Under the pieces are notes generated by a model that was not told the DNA's origin, ran no database searches, and saw nothing but the letters and a program-made list of their open reading frames with translations. A stretch of 64,000 nt of DNA from an uncultured Caryophanales bacterium (lineage in GTDB: Bacteria; Bacillota_I; Bacilli_A; RF39; UBA660): positions 1 to 64,000 of the forward strand of contig CAJLIR010000006.1 of NCBI GenBank assembly GCA_905206805.1. The letters are read 5' to 3'. The stretch's first letter is position 1; the number at the start of each line of letters is the position of its first letter. Shown one piece after another: positions 36,401 through 45,433 of this stretch. A program made the translations under genes and the position numbers.

Positions 36401-39400
36401 TGATTTGAAATATTTATTTGTTAAAGAAGGCGCTCTTTCTCCTAGATTTCAAGATACAACTATTTTATATGATGTTAAAATTCCTTCTAATGTTGATAAA
36501 TTAACTATTGATGCTATTACGGAAGATGAAAATGCTACGTATGAAATTATTGGTAATCAAGATTTTGTTGAGGAAACTGAAAAGGAAGTAATAGTTAGAG
36601 TTACTGCTCAACGTGGAAATACTAAAGATTATAAATTGCGAGTTGTTAAACAAAAAGTAATAACTGAAGAATTTTATTTAGATTCTTTATCTATAGATTC
36701 TGGTATCTTAAATCCTACTTTTGATCCTAAAACTCAACTATATTATGCGTCTGTTGATTATAATGTTAATGAGATTACTTTAACTGGTGGCACTAATGAT
36801 CCAAACGTTAGAGTATATGGAAATGGTACATATTCTTTAAATGTTGGGAAAAATCCACTTGCTATTTCTATAATAAATAGTGAGGGTCTTCAAAAAGATT
36901 ATCAAGTTATCGTGACAAGAAAGGAATCTGATGATGCTACATTATCTTCACTTGTAGTAAAGGGTAATAAATTAAACCCTAAGTTTAATAAGAATATTGA
37001 TAATTATACTTTAACTACAAGCAAATCTTTTCTAGAGTTTACTACAATTAAAACAACAGAAAATGATGCCACATATGAAGTAATTGGTAATAAAAATTTT
37101 ACAACTGGTATAAATACTGTAACTATAAGAGTTACTGCTCCTGATAAAACAAAAACTCATGATTATGTACTTTCTGTAAATAAAAGTGCAGATACAAACA
37201 ATAATTTAGCATCTTTGAGTGTTCTTGGTAATACTTTAATACCTAATTTTCATAAAGGTGTAACAACATATACCATCAATGTTTCAAATGAAATAAACAA
37301 TGTTGTTATTGAAGCTACACCAGAAGAGAAAACATCTACGGTAACAGGAACAGGGTCACAACAAATTAATGTTGGTACTAATAAAATTGATGTTGTTGTA
37401 ACAAGTGAAGCAGGAACTCAAAAAAAATATACAATTATTGTTACAAAAGATGAATCAGATAACAACTTTTTGGCAAATCTTTATACAAGTGAAGGAATTT
37501 TAACTCCAAATTTTGATAAAGAAATATTAGAATATAATATAAATGTTCCTAATGAAGTTGATGAGATAGAAATAGATGGTAAATTAGAAGATTTATCTGC
37601 ATCTACAAATGACTTTAAATTATATTCTTTAAATGAAGGCGATAATTCAATTTATATTACTGTAACAAGTCAGGCTGGAAGTGTACGTATATATAAAATA
37701 AATGTCAATAGAGAAGAAAAAGTAAGTTCTTATTTAAAGAATTTAGAAATAGAAAATTATGATTTAGATCCCGAGTTTGATAAAGAAAATTTTGAATATT
37801 TTATTAATGTTAATAATGAAACAACAAAATTAGATATTTCTTTAGAAACAGAAGATGAAAATGCTAATGTTGAAGTATCTGGAAATGAAAATTTTTCTGT
37901 AGGAATGAATATAGTTACAATTACAGTAACAACAACGGATTCGACAACTTCAACTTATGAAATTTATGTTAATAGGAATTTATCTACTAACAATTATTTA
38001 AGTAGTATTGAATTATCTAGTGGTACATTGAACCCAGAATTTAATCCAAATACAATGAATTATGTGGTAGATGTTGAAAATAATATTTCAAGCATAGATA
38101 TTAATGCAGTAGTGCAAGATTCACAATCAGTTGTAACAGTTGGTAATGGAACTCATACTTTAATTACAGGAGAAAATGAAATTGTTATTAAAGTTAAATC
38201 GGCAATAGGAGTATATAGAGTATATACACTAAAAGTAAATAGAAAAAAATCTGATAATAATTATTTATCAAGTTTAATTGTTACTTCTAATAATAAAAAT
38301 ATACCAATAAATTTTGAAAAAACTAATAATAATTATTCAATAAATGTTGATAGTTCAGTTGATTATATCAATATAAAGGCGTTTTCTGAGGAAAAAAGTT
38401 CTACTGTAAGTAATATAGGTACTAAAAAAATAAATTTAGGAATCAATAACTTTGAAATATTAGTTACTAGTGAGTCTGGTCTTGTAAATGTATATAAGTT
38501 AACTGTAGAAAGAAAAGCTAGTAGTAATAATAATGTTATTTTAATAAAACCAAGTGTTGGATTATTAAATGTTTCATTTGATCCAAAAATAAAAGAATAT
38601 ACATTAAATGTAGATAAAGATGATAATTTACTTTCCTTTGATGTTAACTTAGAAGATAGTAAAGCAATTGTTACTGGTTACGAAGAAAAAATTATTACTG
38701 ATGGAACAAGTGTAAGAACAATAACAGTAACAGCAGAAGATGGCAGTACAAATATATATACTTTTAATGTAATAAAAGAAAATCAAAGTGAAGCTAGATT
38801 ATCTAGTTTAAAAATAAAAGGTTATGAAATAAATTTTGATAAAGATAAATTTATTTATAATATAGAAGTAGCTGGTAAAAAAAGTAAATTACTAGAAAGT
38901 GAAATAGAAGCAATACCATTAGATAATGAAGCAAATGTAAATTTGATGGGTGATATAGAATTATTACGAGATATAAATAATAAATATATTATTGAAGTTA
39001 TTGCTAAAGATGGTTATACGACACAAGAATATATATTAAATATAACTAGAGGTCCTATATTAGAAAATATTACTGTAAATAAAAATTTGTTTAAAATAGT
39101 AGAAGGTGAAACAGATACTATTTTAGTAACTACTGATCCTTTAGATTTTAAAACTGATATAAAATATGAAGTAGAAGATGATAGTATTGTAAGTGTTGAT
39201 GATGCTGGATTAATAACAGGTTTAAGTGTAGGGAAAACTACAATTAAAGTAATAGCAGTAGAAGATGAAAATATTACAAAAACATTAAATATAGAAGTAA
39301 TACCAAAAGAGATAAAGAGTTCATATAGTATTAATAGAGATGAATATAAATATATAATTGGTATGGATGCTGGAATAACTGTTGATGATTTTTTAACAAG

Positions 39401-39731
39401 TATTGAAAATGATAAAGAGTATACAAAAATTTATAATGGAGAAGAATTTGCTGATAATTCTGAAATAATTAAAACAGGACAAATTATAAAACTAGAAATA
39501 AATGATAAAGTATATGATGAATTGATAATAATTGTTAGAGGAGATATTAACGGTGATGGAAAAATAAACATATCTGATAGTGTTATATTGCAGGATTATG
39601 TTTTGCTAAAAGAAAAAATAACTGATTATAGAGAATACTCAATGGAATTAACAAAGGATGGGAAAATAAATATATCTGATACTGTTAGACTTAATGAATA
39701 TATTTTAAAGAAAATTAAAACTTTAAACTGA
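30426..39731 (+). CDS. Giant exported protein: three glycine-rich domains, ~22 cadherin-like repeats, dockerin
   Basis: 3101 residues with a signal peptide (LIILIFSLVLFFVFYPDVFA, then QEIS). Three large Gly-rich domains lie at about 28-318, 487-780 and 1045-1341. Each has KIELWGAAGG or EIELWGAAGG, GGYNGG, GGGATD and RIMVAGGGGG, as in the Gly-rich domain also found in ALK-type receptors. Two cadherin-like beta-sandwich repeats separate the first pair, three the second pair, and about 17 follow (pattern xLxSLxVxxGxLxPxFxxxxxxYxV). A BIg2-like domain lies near 2880-2960. The end is a dockerin: RGDINGDGKINISDSV is a full calcium loop; the second loop, ELTKDGKINISD, has Glu and Thr in place of Asp and Asn. 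It should be secreted and bound through a cohesin on the cell surface. Confidence 0.9.
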   Translation: MYKNKNLIILIFSLVLFFVFYPDVFAQEISEFSCTDDYQEFIAPTYGNYKIELWGAAGGRNLVDNAYTNTTYAKLGGKGAYTSGVITLKKNEKIYVYVGCKGRDAKKATIVAGGYNGGGRGDHDHSDDEASGAGGGATDVRLVKGDNWDDFTSLKSRIMIAGGGGGASYELRGGNAGTLSGEDTLYSKGGTQTTGYKFGIGQDGVYVNSNVDVAGGGGGYFGGFAKSSGASNSYKTAGAGGSSFVSGCTGCTAISGNSTEDNIYFLNSNIHYSNYKFSDIVMKSGSEEMPNYLDNSVITGNSSDGHARITLINGISHFTKLDIENATIVQKLEDSVFEYDVIIPNDNFSTTINYETSVKNVTVFGAGKVTLKDGKVHMVSIIDNDTGDITIYNITPSLKKSTLKSISFSEKQFDFNPDQYEYTIEVPYNIFDLTPIIETYDNTTYTIEKSTLKIGNNLVKINVSTQGMENSTYKFYVKRQESNNLKTIYESTGSSEEYVVPYSGYYEIELWGAAGGRGRTNYVLDKYGGKGGYTKGTIYLEKGTILYFYVGGKGLNAASVSRCVGGLGGYNGGAQGGIDGNCDSNPEPGAGGGGATDVRLVGGDWNNIDSLKSRIMVAGGGGGGTYSYVGSSAGGLNGYAGGAAKTFATQISGNAFGYATMVSNSDYTGGPGGSGSGYYGGITNKSDSASGGGGSSFISGHAGSIAINEDGIPKTNVYTVLDNSIHYSNYKFEDTVMIDGNGYEWTTKKETQIGMPTFDGKSKMNGNENSGYAKITFLGRGKEDTLDFIALSSGTLDPVFDPDTKEYNVTLDSSVSQLTVDATSSNPDIAIYGLGEYDIPSGKTDINIQLTSVNGNVNLYTIHVTRDANSNKYLSNVLINGIKYDLFSPSKFEYNIELPTSINYIDLEVIKGSTSQEVTGTGKFEFSNNSISKTILVVSEDKNESQHYIFNFTRKKSTKLKSIDLGNELIKNFDFGSDIYEYNIEIPNNILELNINTIAYYNGASIEIIGGHYLEKSGVITVTSKLEGLEDSVYKINYTKTSDIDVPENLYEYTGDVQTFTALYGGKYKIELWGAAGGRGRTNYVLDKYGGSGGYTSGEIVLNQNQVLYVYVGGKGKDSASVSRCVGGLGGYNGGAKGGIDGNCDSNPEPGAGGGGATDIRLVGGIWNDTDSLKSRIMVAGGGGGATYNVTGSSAGGLEGYIGNKGKSAATQISGNAFGYGTIVSDSDYTVGPGGAGSGYYAGTTSRSDGSSGGGGSSFISGHAGSIAINEDGNPKTTLFTTLSDSYHYSNFVFTNTVMIDGKGYNWTTKKEGVTSMPDPYGGYYKDGTGNSKDGYARITLLSTLSSNNFLDSLTINDGDISIAFEPWITEYDLNLEEDDKYIKISAKAKDEDAVISGLGTVTVPPGNSKQTISVTASDGSVRNYVLNINRKGSSDPYPLDIQINKMNPYLCQKDSHYCNYTFNKDTTNYEITLPFMLNEVEVKPILKSEYQSVIYRKVEADNTTELENGTFSLTNDINTYQVEVTSEDGTQNIVYTYVFKRDMTGNNNLTSLKIVNPDIEIDFDPYKYEYYGTITSAYTNYDIEAIPESSDAKVSITGNTNLVLGINDAMVIVTASNGDTKTYLLHIYKEQDSNVFLKELEVVGNGSSLELSPQFNKLLNDYVISAPSNVKSVTINATPESGSASVTGLGNKVLKSGINNFSVQVTSESGDVNVYNLTINKDKNFNPLLSNIEIDGYTFEEEFSPTNYEYYLKIPKDVTSLDLNVTPQESTTNYRISGNRNLVKVNNTITIHSVAENQTSKDYYIYVSKPLSSNNYLKDIKLSTGTLNEEFNKETLEYTMDISSDVESIDVTGILDDSSSIIKGNGTYYLSTGVNVIKLVVQSETEEERIYTITINRDKNDDAGLKKVNNSAGSSVILNDTEEYQYLINVQYEVNQIEINGIPNVSTSTVNGNGTYSLKVGNNDIVLSVQSEKGTVKTYIVRVVRDLSLNDDLKYLFVKEGALSPRFQDTTILYDVKIPSNVDKLTIDAITEDENATYEIIGNQDFVEETEKEVIVRVTAQRGNTKDYKLRVVKQKVITEEFYLDSLSIDSGILNPTFDPKTQLYYASVDYNVNEITLTGGTNDPNVRVYGNGTYSLNVGKNPLAISIINSEGLQKDYQVIVTRKESDDATLSSLVVKGNKLNPKFNKNIDNYTLTTSKSFLEFTTIKTTENDATYEVIGNKNFTTGINTVTIRVTAPDKTKTHDYVLSVNKSADTNNNLASLSVLGNTLIPNFHKGVTTYTINVSNEINNVVIEATPEEKTSTVTGTGSQQINVGTNKIDVVVTSEAGTQKKYTIIVTKDESDNNFLANLYTSEGILTPNFDKEILEYNINVPNEVDEIEIDGKLEDLSASTNDFKLYSLNEGDNSIYITVTSQAGSVRIYKINVNREEKVSSYLKNLEIENYDLDPEFDKENFEYFINVNNETTKLDISLETEDENANVEVSGNENFSVGMNIVTITVTTTDSTTSTYEIYVNRNLSTNNYLSSIELSSGTLNPEFNPNTMNYVVDVENNISSIDINAVVQDSQSVVTVGNGTHTLITGENEIVIKVKSAIGVYRVYTLKVNRKKSDNNYLSSLIVTSNNKNIPINFEKTNNNYSINVDSSVDYINIKAFSEEKSSTVSNIGTKKINLGINNFEILVTSESGLVNVYKLTVERKASSNNNVILIKPSVGLLNVSFDPKIKEYTLNVDKDDNLLSFDVNLEDSKAIVTGYEEKIITDGTSVRTITVTAEDGSTNIYTFNVIKENQSEARLSSLKIKGYEINFDKDKFIYNIEVAGKKSKLLESEIEAIPLDNEANVNLMGDIELLRDINNKYIIEVIAKDGYTTQEYILNITRGPILENITVNKNLFKIVEGETDTILVTTDPLDFKTDIKYEVEDDSIVSVDDAGLITGLSVGKTTIKVIAVEDENITKTLNIEVIPKEIKSSYSINRDEYKYIIGMDAGITVDDFLTSIENDKEYTKIYNGEEFADNSEIIKTGQIIKLEINDKVYDELIIIVRGDINGDGKINISDSVILQDYVLLKEKITDYREYSMELTKDGKINISDTVRLNEYILKKIKTLN

Positions 39732-39749
39732 ATTTGTTAAATAGAAAAG

Positions 39750-39776
39750 CACTAAAATTTTATTAGTGTTTTTTTT
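39750..39776 (+). terminator. Terminator after the giant protein gene
   Basis: CACTAA (39750-39755) pairs with TTAGTG around a loop of 7 bases, followed by eight T. It separates this gene from the next transcription unit. Confidence 0.75.
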
Positions 39777-39798
39777 GTCGATTTTTGTAATATTTCGG

Positions 39799-39827
39799 TT
39801 TACAAATAATATACATTTTGTTATAAT
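39799..39827 (+). promoter_or_regulatory. Promoter of the three-gene cohesin operon
   Basis: TTTACA (39799-39804), a 17-base spacer, and TATAAT (39822-39827) with an extended TG (39819-39820). The three genes downstream are closely spaced or overlapping and end at the terminator at 49242. Confidence 0.7.
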
Positions 39828-39874
39828 ATAATTATAATAAGTAAAGTATAGTTAGAAGTTGGGAGAGCTTGAAA

Positions 39875-42800
39875 ATGAAATTAGTAAAAAAAAATAATTT
39901 TTTTCTGTTATTTATTATAATGTTATTTTCTTTTGGATTTAATGTTATATCTGTAAATGCAGAAGGTGAACATCAATTTTCATTAAAGGTTTATGATTGG
40001 AATGCTTTTGATAATGATTGGGAAGGTTCTGGTACGGGAGAAGAAATTTCTAATAATGGTACTATAGAACCTGGTAAAGTATATAAATTATCTATTTATT
40101 ATATTCCAGGAACAATTACAGAAGTAGGTATGCAAATGGGGATTAAGTATAATAATCTTTTAATTGAACCGATGTATGCAGATGGTGAATTGTATACAGA
40201 AACTGATATGTCAACAACATACCAAGGTGGTATATGGCCTGCATCAGGTACAACACCATCCGCAAAAAAGAAAACAAATTGGCAAGTATTGTCAAATGAT
40301 GCAAGTGATGAAAGTATGTTTACATTTATGGCTACGGATACAACAACTTCAAATGCTCTTGAAACAGAAGGAGAAATTGCAAGTGTGTATTTTAAAGTAA
40401 AAGATACAGTGACATCAGGAACAAATATAATTTTTGAATATGATGATGAATATACAGCACTTAATAACGATAGACCTAAAGTAACATCAGGAATAAATTT
40501 AACAGTTCAAACAGCTTTAAGTTCTAATTCGGCACTTCATACATTAAGTGTCACAAATAGCGAAACAACTTATAATTTAACCCCAACTTTTACAGCAGAT
40601 GATAATACAATTAAAGAATATAGTACAGTTGTACCTTCATCAGTAACAAGTGTTGATTTAAGTGCAACAGCAACAGATTCTAATGCCAGCGTGTTAAGTG
40701 GCGGATTGGGTATAAAAGAATTAAATATTGGAAATAATGATTTTAATATAGTTGTAACCGCTGGGGATGGTTCAATTACTACTTATAAGGTGTCAGTTTA
40801 TAGATTAAATGATGATGCTACATTAAAATCATTAGATTTAACAAATAATGTTAATATTGGAGAATTTAATAGTGCAACTACTGAATATGAGGCAAGCGTA
40901 CCATACGCAACTAAAAATACAGTTGTAAGTGCAACAACAACAGATCAAAATGCAAGTATTAAATCTGGAACTGGAAGTTTTGAATTTACTAATTGTGGTA
41001 CTACTCCTAATACTAAGGAAATAATAGTAAATGCTGAAAACTGTAAGGAAGAATATGCAAGTGTTCCAAATAATGCTTGTACTACAAAAACATATACAGT
41101 AACAGTAAATAGAGAAAATCCTTCTAATAATAATTATTTAAGTAATTTAAAAGTAAATGGACAAACAGTAACTGATTTTAATAAAGAAAAATTAGAATAT
41201 ACATTGGATGATGTAAAAGGTGATGTTTCAAGTATAGAAGTTTCAGCTACAGCCGAAGATACAAAAGCAAGTGTAGTAGGAACTGAAAATAAATCACTAA
41301 GTATTGGTGATAATAGTATAGAAGTAGTTGTAACAGCAGAAGATGGATCAACTAAAATTTATACAATAAAAGTTAAGAAGTTATCAAATGATATAGCACT
41401 TAAATCATTAACTGTAACAAGTAACCCTATGGGAACATTAACTCCAAGTTTTGCAAGTACAACTTATGCTTATACATATAATTATGATGCAACAGTAACA
41501 AGTTTAAATGTTACAGCAACAACAAATAATACAAATGCAAAAGTAGGAATTATTGATAGTGATTCAAGTGATATTATGACAAGTACAATCGGAAGTGCAG
41601 CAAAAACATTTAATTCATCTACAAAAAATGTAAAAGTAACGGTAACAGCTGAAGATGGTACAACAAAAGATTATACAATTGTTTTATCAAGAGATAAATC
41701 AACAGATGCAACATTAGATAGTTTAACAGTAAGTGAAGGAACATTAACTCCAACATTTAATAAAAATACATTAAATTATACAGTAAATGTTGATAATGAT
41801 GTTACCAGCATTGATGTAAATGCAACATCAACAGATTCAAATGCTACAGTAACTGGTACAGGAACTAAACAATTAAATACAGGAAATAATTTAATTAATA
41901 TTGTAGTTAAAAGTGAATCTGGAACCGAAAACACTTATACAATAAATGTAATAAGAGCAAAGAGTTCTAATAATTACTTAAGTGATTTAAAAGTAAATGG
42001 GCAAACAGTAACTGATTTTAATAAAGAAAAATTAGAATATACATTGGATGATGTAAAAGGTGATGTTTCAAGTATAGAAGTTTCAGCTACAGCCGAAGAT
42101 ACAAAAGCAAGTGTAGTAGGAACTGAAAATAAATCACTAAGTATTGGTGATAATAGTATAGAAGTAGTTGTAACAGCAGAAGATGGATCAACTAAAATTT
42201 ATACAATAAAAGTTAAGAAGTTATCAAATGATATAGCACTTAAATCATTAACTGTAACAAGTAACCCTATGGGAACATTAACTCCAAGTTTTGCAAGTAC
42301 AACTTATGCTTATACATATAATTATGATGCAACAGTAACAAGTTTAAATGTTACAGCAACAACAAATAATACAAATGCAAAAGTAGGAATTATTGATAGT
42401 GATTCAAGTGATATTATGACAAGTACAATCGGAAGTGCAGCAAAAACATTTAATTCATCTACAAAAAATGTAAAAGTAACGGTAACAGCTGAAGATGGTA
42501 CAACAAAAGACTATACAATCGTTTTATCAAGAGCTTTATCAAATAATAGTTATTTAAAAGATATAAGTATTGATGGAACTAATATTGATGGATTTAATAA
42601 AGAAAATTTTGAATATAATATAAAAGTTTCAAGAGAAACAGATAGTATTAATATATCTGCAATTTTAGATGATGAAAAGGCAACTTTAACTACAGATTTA
42701 TCTAATAAATTTAGTTTAAATCTAGGAACTAATAAAATAAATATTGTAGTAACGGCAGAAAATGGTGATACAAGCACTTATGTATTAAATATTGAAAGAG

Positions 42801-45424
42801 AAAAGAATAATGATGCAACATTAGATAGTCTAACAGTTAGTAAAGGAACATTAACTCCAGCATTTAACAAAAACACATTAAATTATACAGTAAATGTAGA
42901 AAATGATGTTACAAGTATAGAGGTTTCAGCTACAGCAACAGATTCAAATGCTACAGTAACTGGTACAGGAACTAAACAATTAAATACAGGAGATAATACA
43001 GTTACAATAAAAGTAACAAGTGAATCTGGATCAGAAAATACTTACACAATAAATGTAATAAGAGCAAAGAGTTCTAATAATTACTTAAGCGATTTAAAAG
43101 TAAATGGGCAAACAGTAATTGATTTTAATAAAGAAAAATTAGAATATACATTGGATGATGTAAAAGGTGATGTTTCAAGTATAGAAGTTTCAGCTACAGC
43201 CGAAGATACAAAAGCAAGTGTAGTAGGAACTGAAAATAAATCACTAAGTATTGGTGATAATAGTATAGAAGTAGTTGTAACAGCAGAAGATGGATCAACT
43301 AAAATTTATACAATAAAAGTTAAGAAGTTATCAAATGATATAGCACTTAAATCATTAACTGTAACAAGTAACCCTATGGGAACATTAACTCCAAGTTTTG
43401 CAAGTACAACTTATGCTTATACATATAATTATGATGCAACAGTAACAAGTTTAAATGTTACAGCAACAACAAATAATACAAATGCAAAAGTAGGAATTAT
43501 TGATAGTGATTCAAGTGATATTATGACAAGTACAATCGGAAGTGCAGCAAAAACATTTAATTCATCTACAAAAAATGTAAAAGTAACGGTAACAGCTGAA
43601 GATGGTACAACAAAAGACTATACAATCGTTTTATCAAGAGCTTTATCAAATAATAGTTATTTAAAAGATATAAGTATTGATGGAACTAATATTGATGGAT
43701 TTAATAAAGAAAATTTTGAATATAATATAAAAGTTTCAAGAGAAACAGATAGTATTAATATATCTGCAATTTTAGATGATGAAAAGGCAACTTTAACTAC
43801 AGATTTATCTAATAAATTTAGTTTAAATCTAGGAACTAATAAAATAAATATTGTAGTAACGGCAGAAAATGGTGATACAAGCACTTATGTATTAAATATT
43901 GAAAGAGAAAAGAATAATGATGCAACATTAGATAGTCTAACAGTTAGTAAAGGAACATTAACTCCAGCATTTAACAAAAACACATTAAATTATACAGTAA
44001 ATGTAGAAAATGATGTTACAAGTATAGAGGTTTCAGCTACAGCAACAGATTCAAATGCTACAGTAACTGGTACAGGAACTAAACAATTAAATACAGGAGA
44101 TAATACAGTTACAATAAAAGTAACAAGTGAATCTGGATCAGAAAATACTTACACAATAAATGTAATAAGAGCAAAGAGTTCTAATAATAATTTAACAGAT
44201 ATTAAAGTAGATGGTAATAGTATTGAAAACTTTAGTTCAAATACTTTAAAATATAATTTACCAAAGGTAAGCTATAATAGAACAAGTATAAATGTAGAAG
44301 CTATATTATCAGATTCAAAAGCTAGCGTAACCGGGGTTGGTAATGTTTCATTAAATACTGGTGATAACAAAATAGAAATAATTGTAACTGCCGAAGATGG
44401 AACCGCTAAAACTTATGAATTAAATATTGAAAGAAAAAAAAATAATAATGCTAAATTACAAAGTTTAAGTATTGGCAATTATACATTAACTCCAGCATTT
44501 AATAAAGATACTTTAGAATATACTGTAACAGTAGGTGAAGATGTAAATATTTTAAATCAAGATGATGTAATTGCAATCCCAGAAGATAATAATGCAACAG
44601 TTGTAAAACAAGGTAATTTAGAGTTATCTACAACATCTGATAATTATTATAGAGTAACAGTAACAGCTGAAAATGGTGTTGATAAAAATGTTTATGCTAT
44701 TAAAGTAATTCGTCCAAAATCAAGTGATGCTACTTTAAAATCATTAGAAATAATTGGTGGAAAATTGACTCCAACATTTAATAAAGATACTTTAGAATAT
44801 AATGTTACAATGGGTAAAGATGTTACTAAATTTAATAAAGATAATATAAAAGTATCAATAAATAATGGTAATGCTAAAATTAGTTATAACAATGAAATAA
44901 TAATTAATAGTGATACATTTACTAAGTATATAATTACAGTAACAGCTGAAAATGGTTCTAAAAAGGAATATATCTTAAATGTAAAAGTTGATACAGAATT
45001 GGATAAAATCACATCTAGCAGTCATACAATTAATGATGAATATATTAAAACAGTAAGATTATATGAAACAGGTAGAGAATTAAAGGATGAGTTGGATAAT
45101 GATAATGCTTATCTTGAAATTTGGACATCTGATGAATCAAGAAAAGTTGAAGATGATGAAAAATTATCAACTGGAATGATTGTAAAATTAGTTATTAATG
45201 GTGTTTTAAAAGATAGAAAAATCATTGTTATTAGGGGAGATACATCTGGTGATGGTGAAATAGATTTGTTAGATGCTGTTAAAATATTAAATAATGCATT
45301 GCAAAAAGCAATGTTAGATGGAGCTTATAAAGAAGCAGCATTTGTAAATAATGATGATGAAATTGACTTATTGGATGCAGTTATGATTTTAAATCATTGT
45401 TTACAAAAACAACCTTTATATTAG
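39875..45424 (+). CDS. Exported scaffold-like protein: cohesin-like domain, 16 cadherin-like repeats, dockerin
   Basis: About 1849 residues. Signal peptide (FFLLFIIMLFSFGFNVISVNA). Residues 30-215 form a cohesin-like domain (FSLKVYDWNAFDND, then IASVYFKVKD). Sixteen cadherin-like beta-sandwich repeats follow, of which two blocks of four are nearly identical copies of 369 residues. A small module just before the end leads into a dockerin: RGDTSGDGEIDLLDAVKILN and NNDDEIDLLDAVMILN. Having both a cohesin-like and a dockerin part, it could be an adaptor linking other parts. ATG 39875 is preferred (GGGAGAG 7 bases upstream); TTG 39869 is the alternative. Confidence 0.88.
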   Translation: MKLVKKNNFFLLFIIMLFSFGFNVISVNAEGEHQFSLKVYDWNAFDNDWEGSGTGEEISNNGTIEPGKVYKLSIYYIPGTITEVGMQMGIKYNNLLIEPMYADGELYTETDMSTTYQGGIWPASGTTPSAKKKTNWQVLSNDASDESMFTFMATDTTTSNALETEGEIASVYFKVKDTVTSGTNIIFEYDDEYTALNNDRPKVTSGINLTVQTALSSNSALHTLSVTNSETTYNLTPTFTADDNTIKEYSTVVPSSVTSVDLSATATDSNASVLSGGLGIKELNIGNNDFNIVVTAGDGSITTYKVSVYRLNDDATLKSLDLTNNVNIGEFNSATTEYEASVPYATKNTVVSATTTDQNASIKSGTGSFEFTNCGTTPNTKEIIVNAENCKEEYASVPNNACTTKTYTVTVNRENPSNNNYLSNLKVNGQTVTDFNKEKLEYTLDDVKGDVSSIEVSATAEDTKASVVGTENKSLSIGDNSIEVVVTAEDGSTKIYTIKVKKLSNDIALKSLTVTSNPMGTLTPSFASTTYAYTYNYDATVTSLNVTATTNNTNAKVGIIDSDSSDIMTSTIGSAAKTFNSSTKNVKVTVTAEDGTTKDYTIVLSRDKSTDATLDSLTVSEGTLTPTFNKNTLNYTVNVDNDVTSIDVNATSTDSNATVTGTGTKQLNTGNNLINIVVKSESGTENTYTINVIRAKSSNNYLSDLKVNGQTVTDFNKEKLEYTLDDVKGDVSSIEVSATAEDTKASVVGTENKSLSIGDNSIEVVVTAEDGSTKIYTIKVKKLSNDIALKSLTVTSNPMGTLTPSFASTTYAYTYNYDATVTSLNVTATTNNTNAKVGIIDSDSSDIMTSTIGSAAKTFNSSTKNVKVTVTAEDGTTKDYTIVLSRALSNNSYLKDISIDGTNIDGFNKENFEYNIKVSRETDSINISAILDDEKATLTTDLSNKFSLNLGTNKINIVVTAENGDTSTYVLNIEREKNNDATLDSLTVSKGTLTPAFNKNTLNYTVNVENDVTSIEVSATATDSNATVTGTGTKQLNTGDNTVTIKVTSESGSENTYTINVIRAKSSNNYLSDLKVNGQTVIDFNKEKLEYTLDDVKGDVSSIEVSATAEDTKASVVGTENKSLSIGDNSIEVVVTAEDGSTKIYTIKVKKLSNDIALKSLTVTSNPMGTLTPSFASTTYAYTYNYDATVTSLNVTATTNNTNAKVGIIDSDSSDIMTSTIGSAAKTFNSSTKNVKVTVTAEDGTTKDYTIVLSRALSNNSYLKDISIDGTNIDGFNKENFEYNIKVSRETDSINISAILDDEKATLTTDLSNKFSLNLGTNKINIVVTAENGDTSTYVLNIEREKNNDATLDSLTVSKGTLTPAFNKNTLNYTVNVENDVTSIEVSATATDSNATVTGTGTKQLNTGDNTVTIKVTSESGSENTYTINVIRAKSSNNNLTDIKVDGNSIENFSSNTLKYNLPKVSYNRTSINVEAILSDSKASVTGVGNVSLNTGDNKIEIIVTAEDGTAKTYELNIERKKNNNAKLQSLSIGNYTLTPAFNKDTLEYTVTVGEDVNILNQDDVIAIPEDNNATVVKQGNLELSTTSDNYYRVTVTAENGVDKNVYAIKVIRPKSSDATLKSLEIIGGKLTPTFNKDTLEYNVTMGKDVTKFNKDNIKVSINNGNAKISYNNEIIINSDTFTKYIITVTAENGSKKEYILNVKVDTELDKITSSSHTINDEYIKTVRLYETGRELKDELDNDNAYLEIWTSDESRKVEDDEKLSTGMIVKLVINGVLKDRKIIVIRGDTSGDGEIDLLDAVKILNNALQKAMLDGAYKEAAFVNNDDEIDLLDAVMILNHCLQKQPLY
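41131..41690 (+). repeat. Partial earlier copy of the repeat (two domains)
   Basis: Encodes the NNYLSNLKVNGQTVTDF and DIALKSLTVTSNPMGTL domains, almost identical to the first half of the 1107-bp unit. It lies one domain upstream of the perfect tandem pair, so this two-domain module occurs three times. Confidence 0.85.
41954..43060 (+). repeat. Exact-looking 1107-bp tandem repeat, unit 1
   Basis: 369 codons, four cadherin-like domains. The unit starts at AGAGCAAAG and recurs at 43061, an offset of exactly 1107. Compared stretches are the same at protein and minus-strand level, with a few base changes (AGTGAT versus AGCGAT, GTAACTG versus GTAATTG near the left end). Phase is kept, so gain or loss of a unit leaves the frame intact. 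Confidence 0.93.
43061..44167 (+). repeat. 1107-bp tandem repeat, unit 2
   Basis: Second unit, directly abutting unit 1. The next copy of the boundary sequence is at 44168, where a different domain (NNNLTDIKVDGNSIENF) begins. Confidence 0.93.
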
Positions 45425-45433
45425 GAGGCAATT

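Noticed and set aside
42550..43884. Two identical minus-strand frames (42550-42777 and 43657-43884).
   Set aside because: They are shadows of the two 1107-bp repeat units of the surface gene; no ribosome binding site or promoter.
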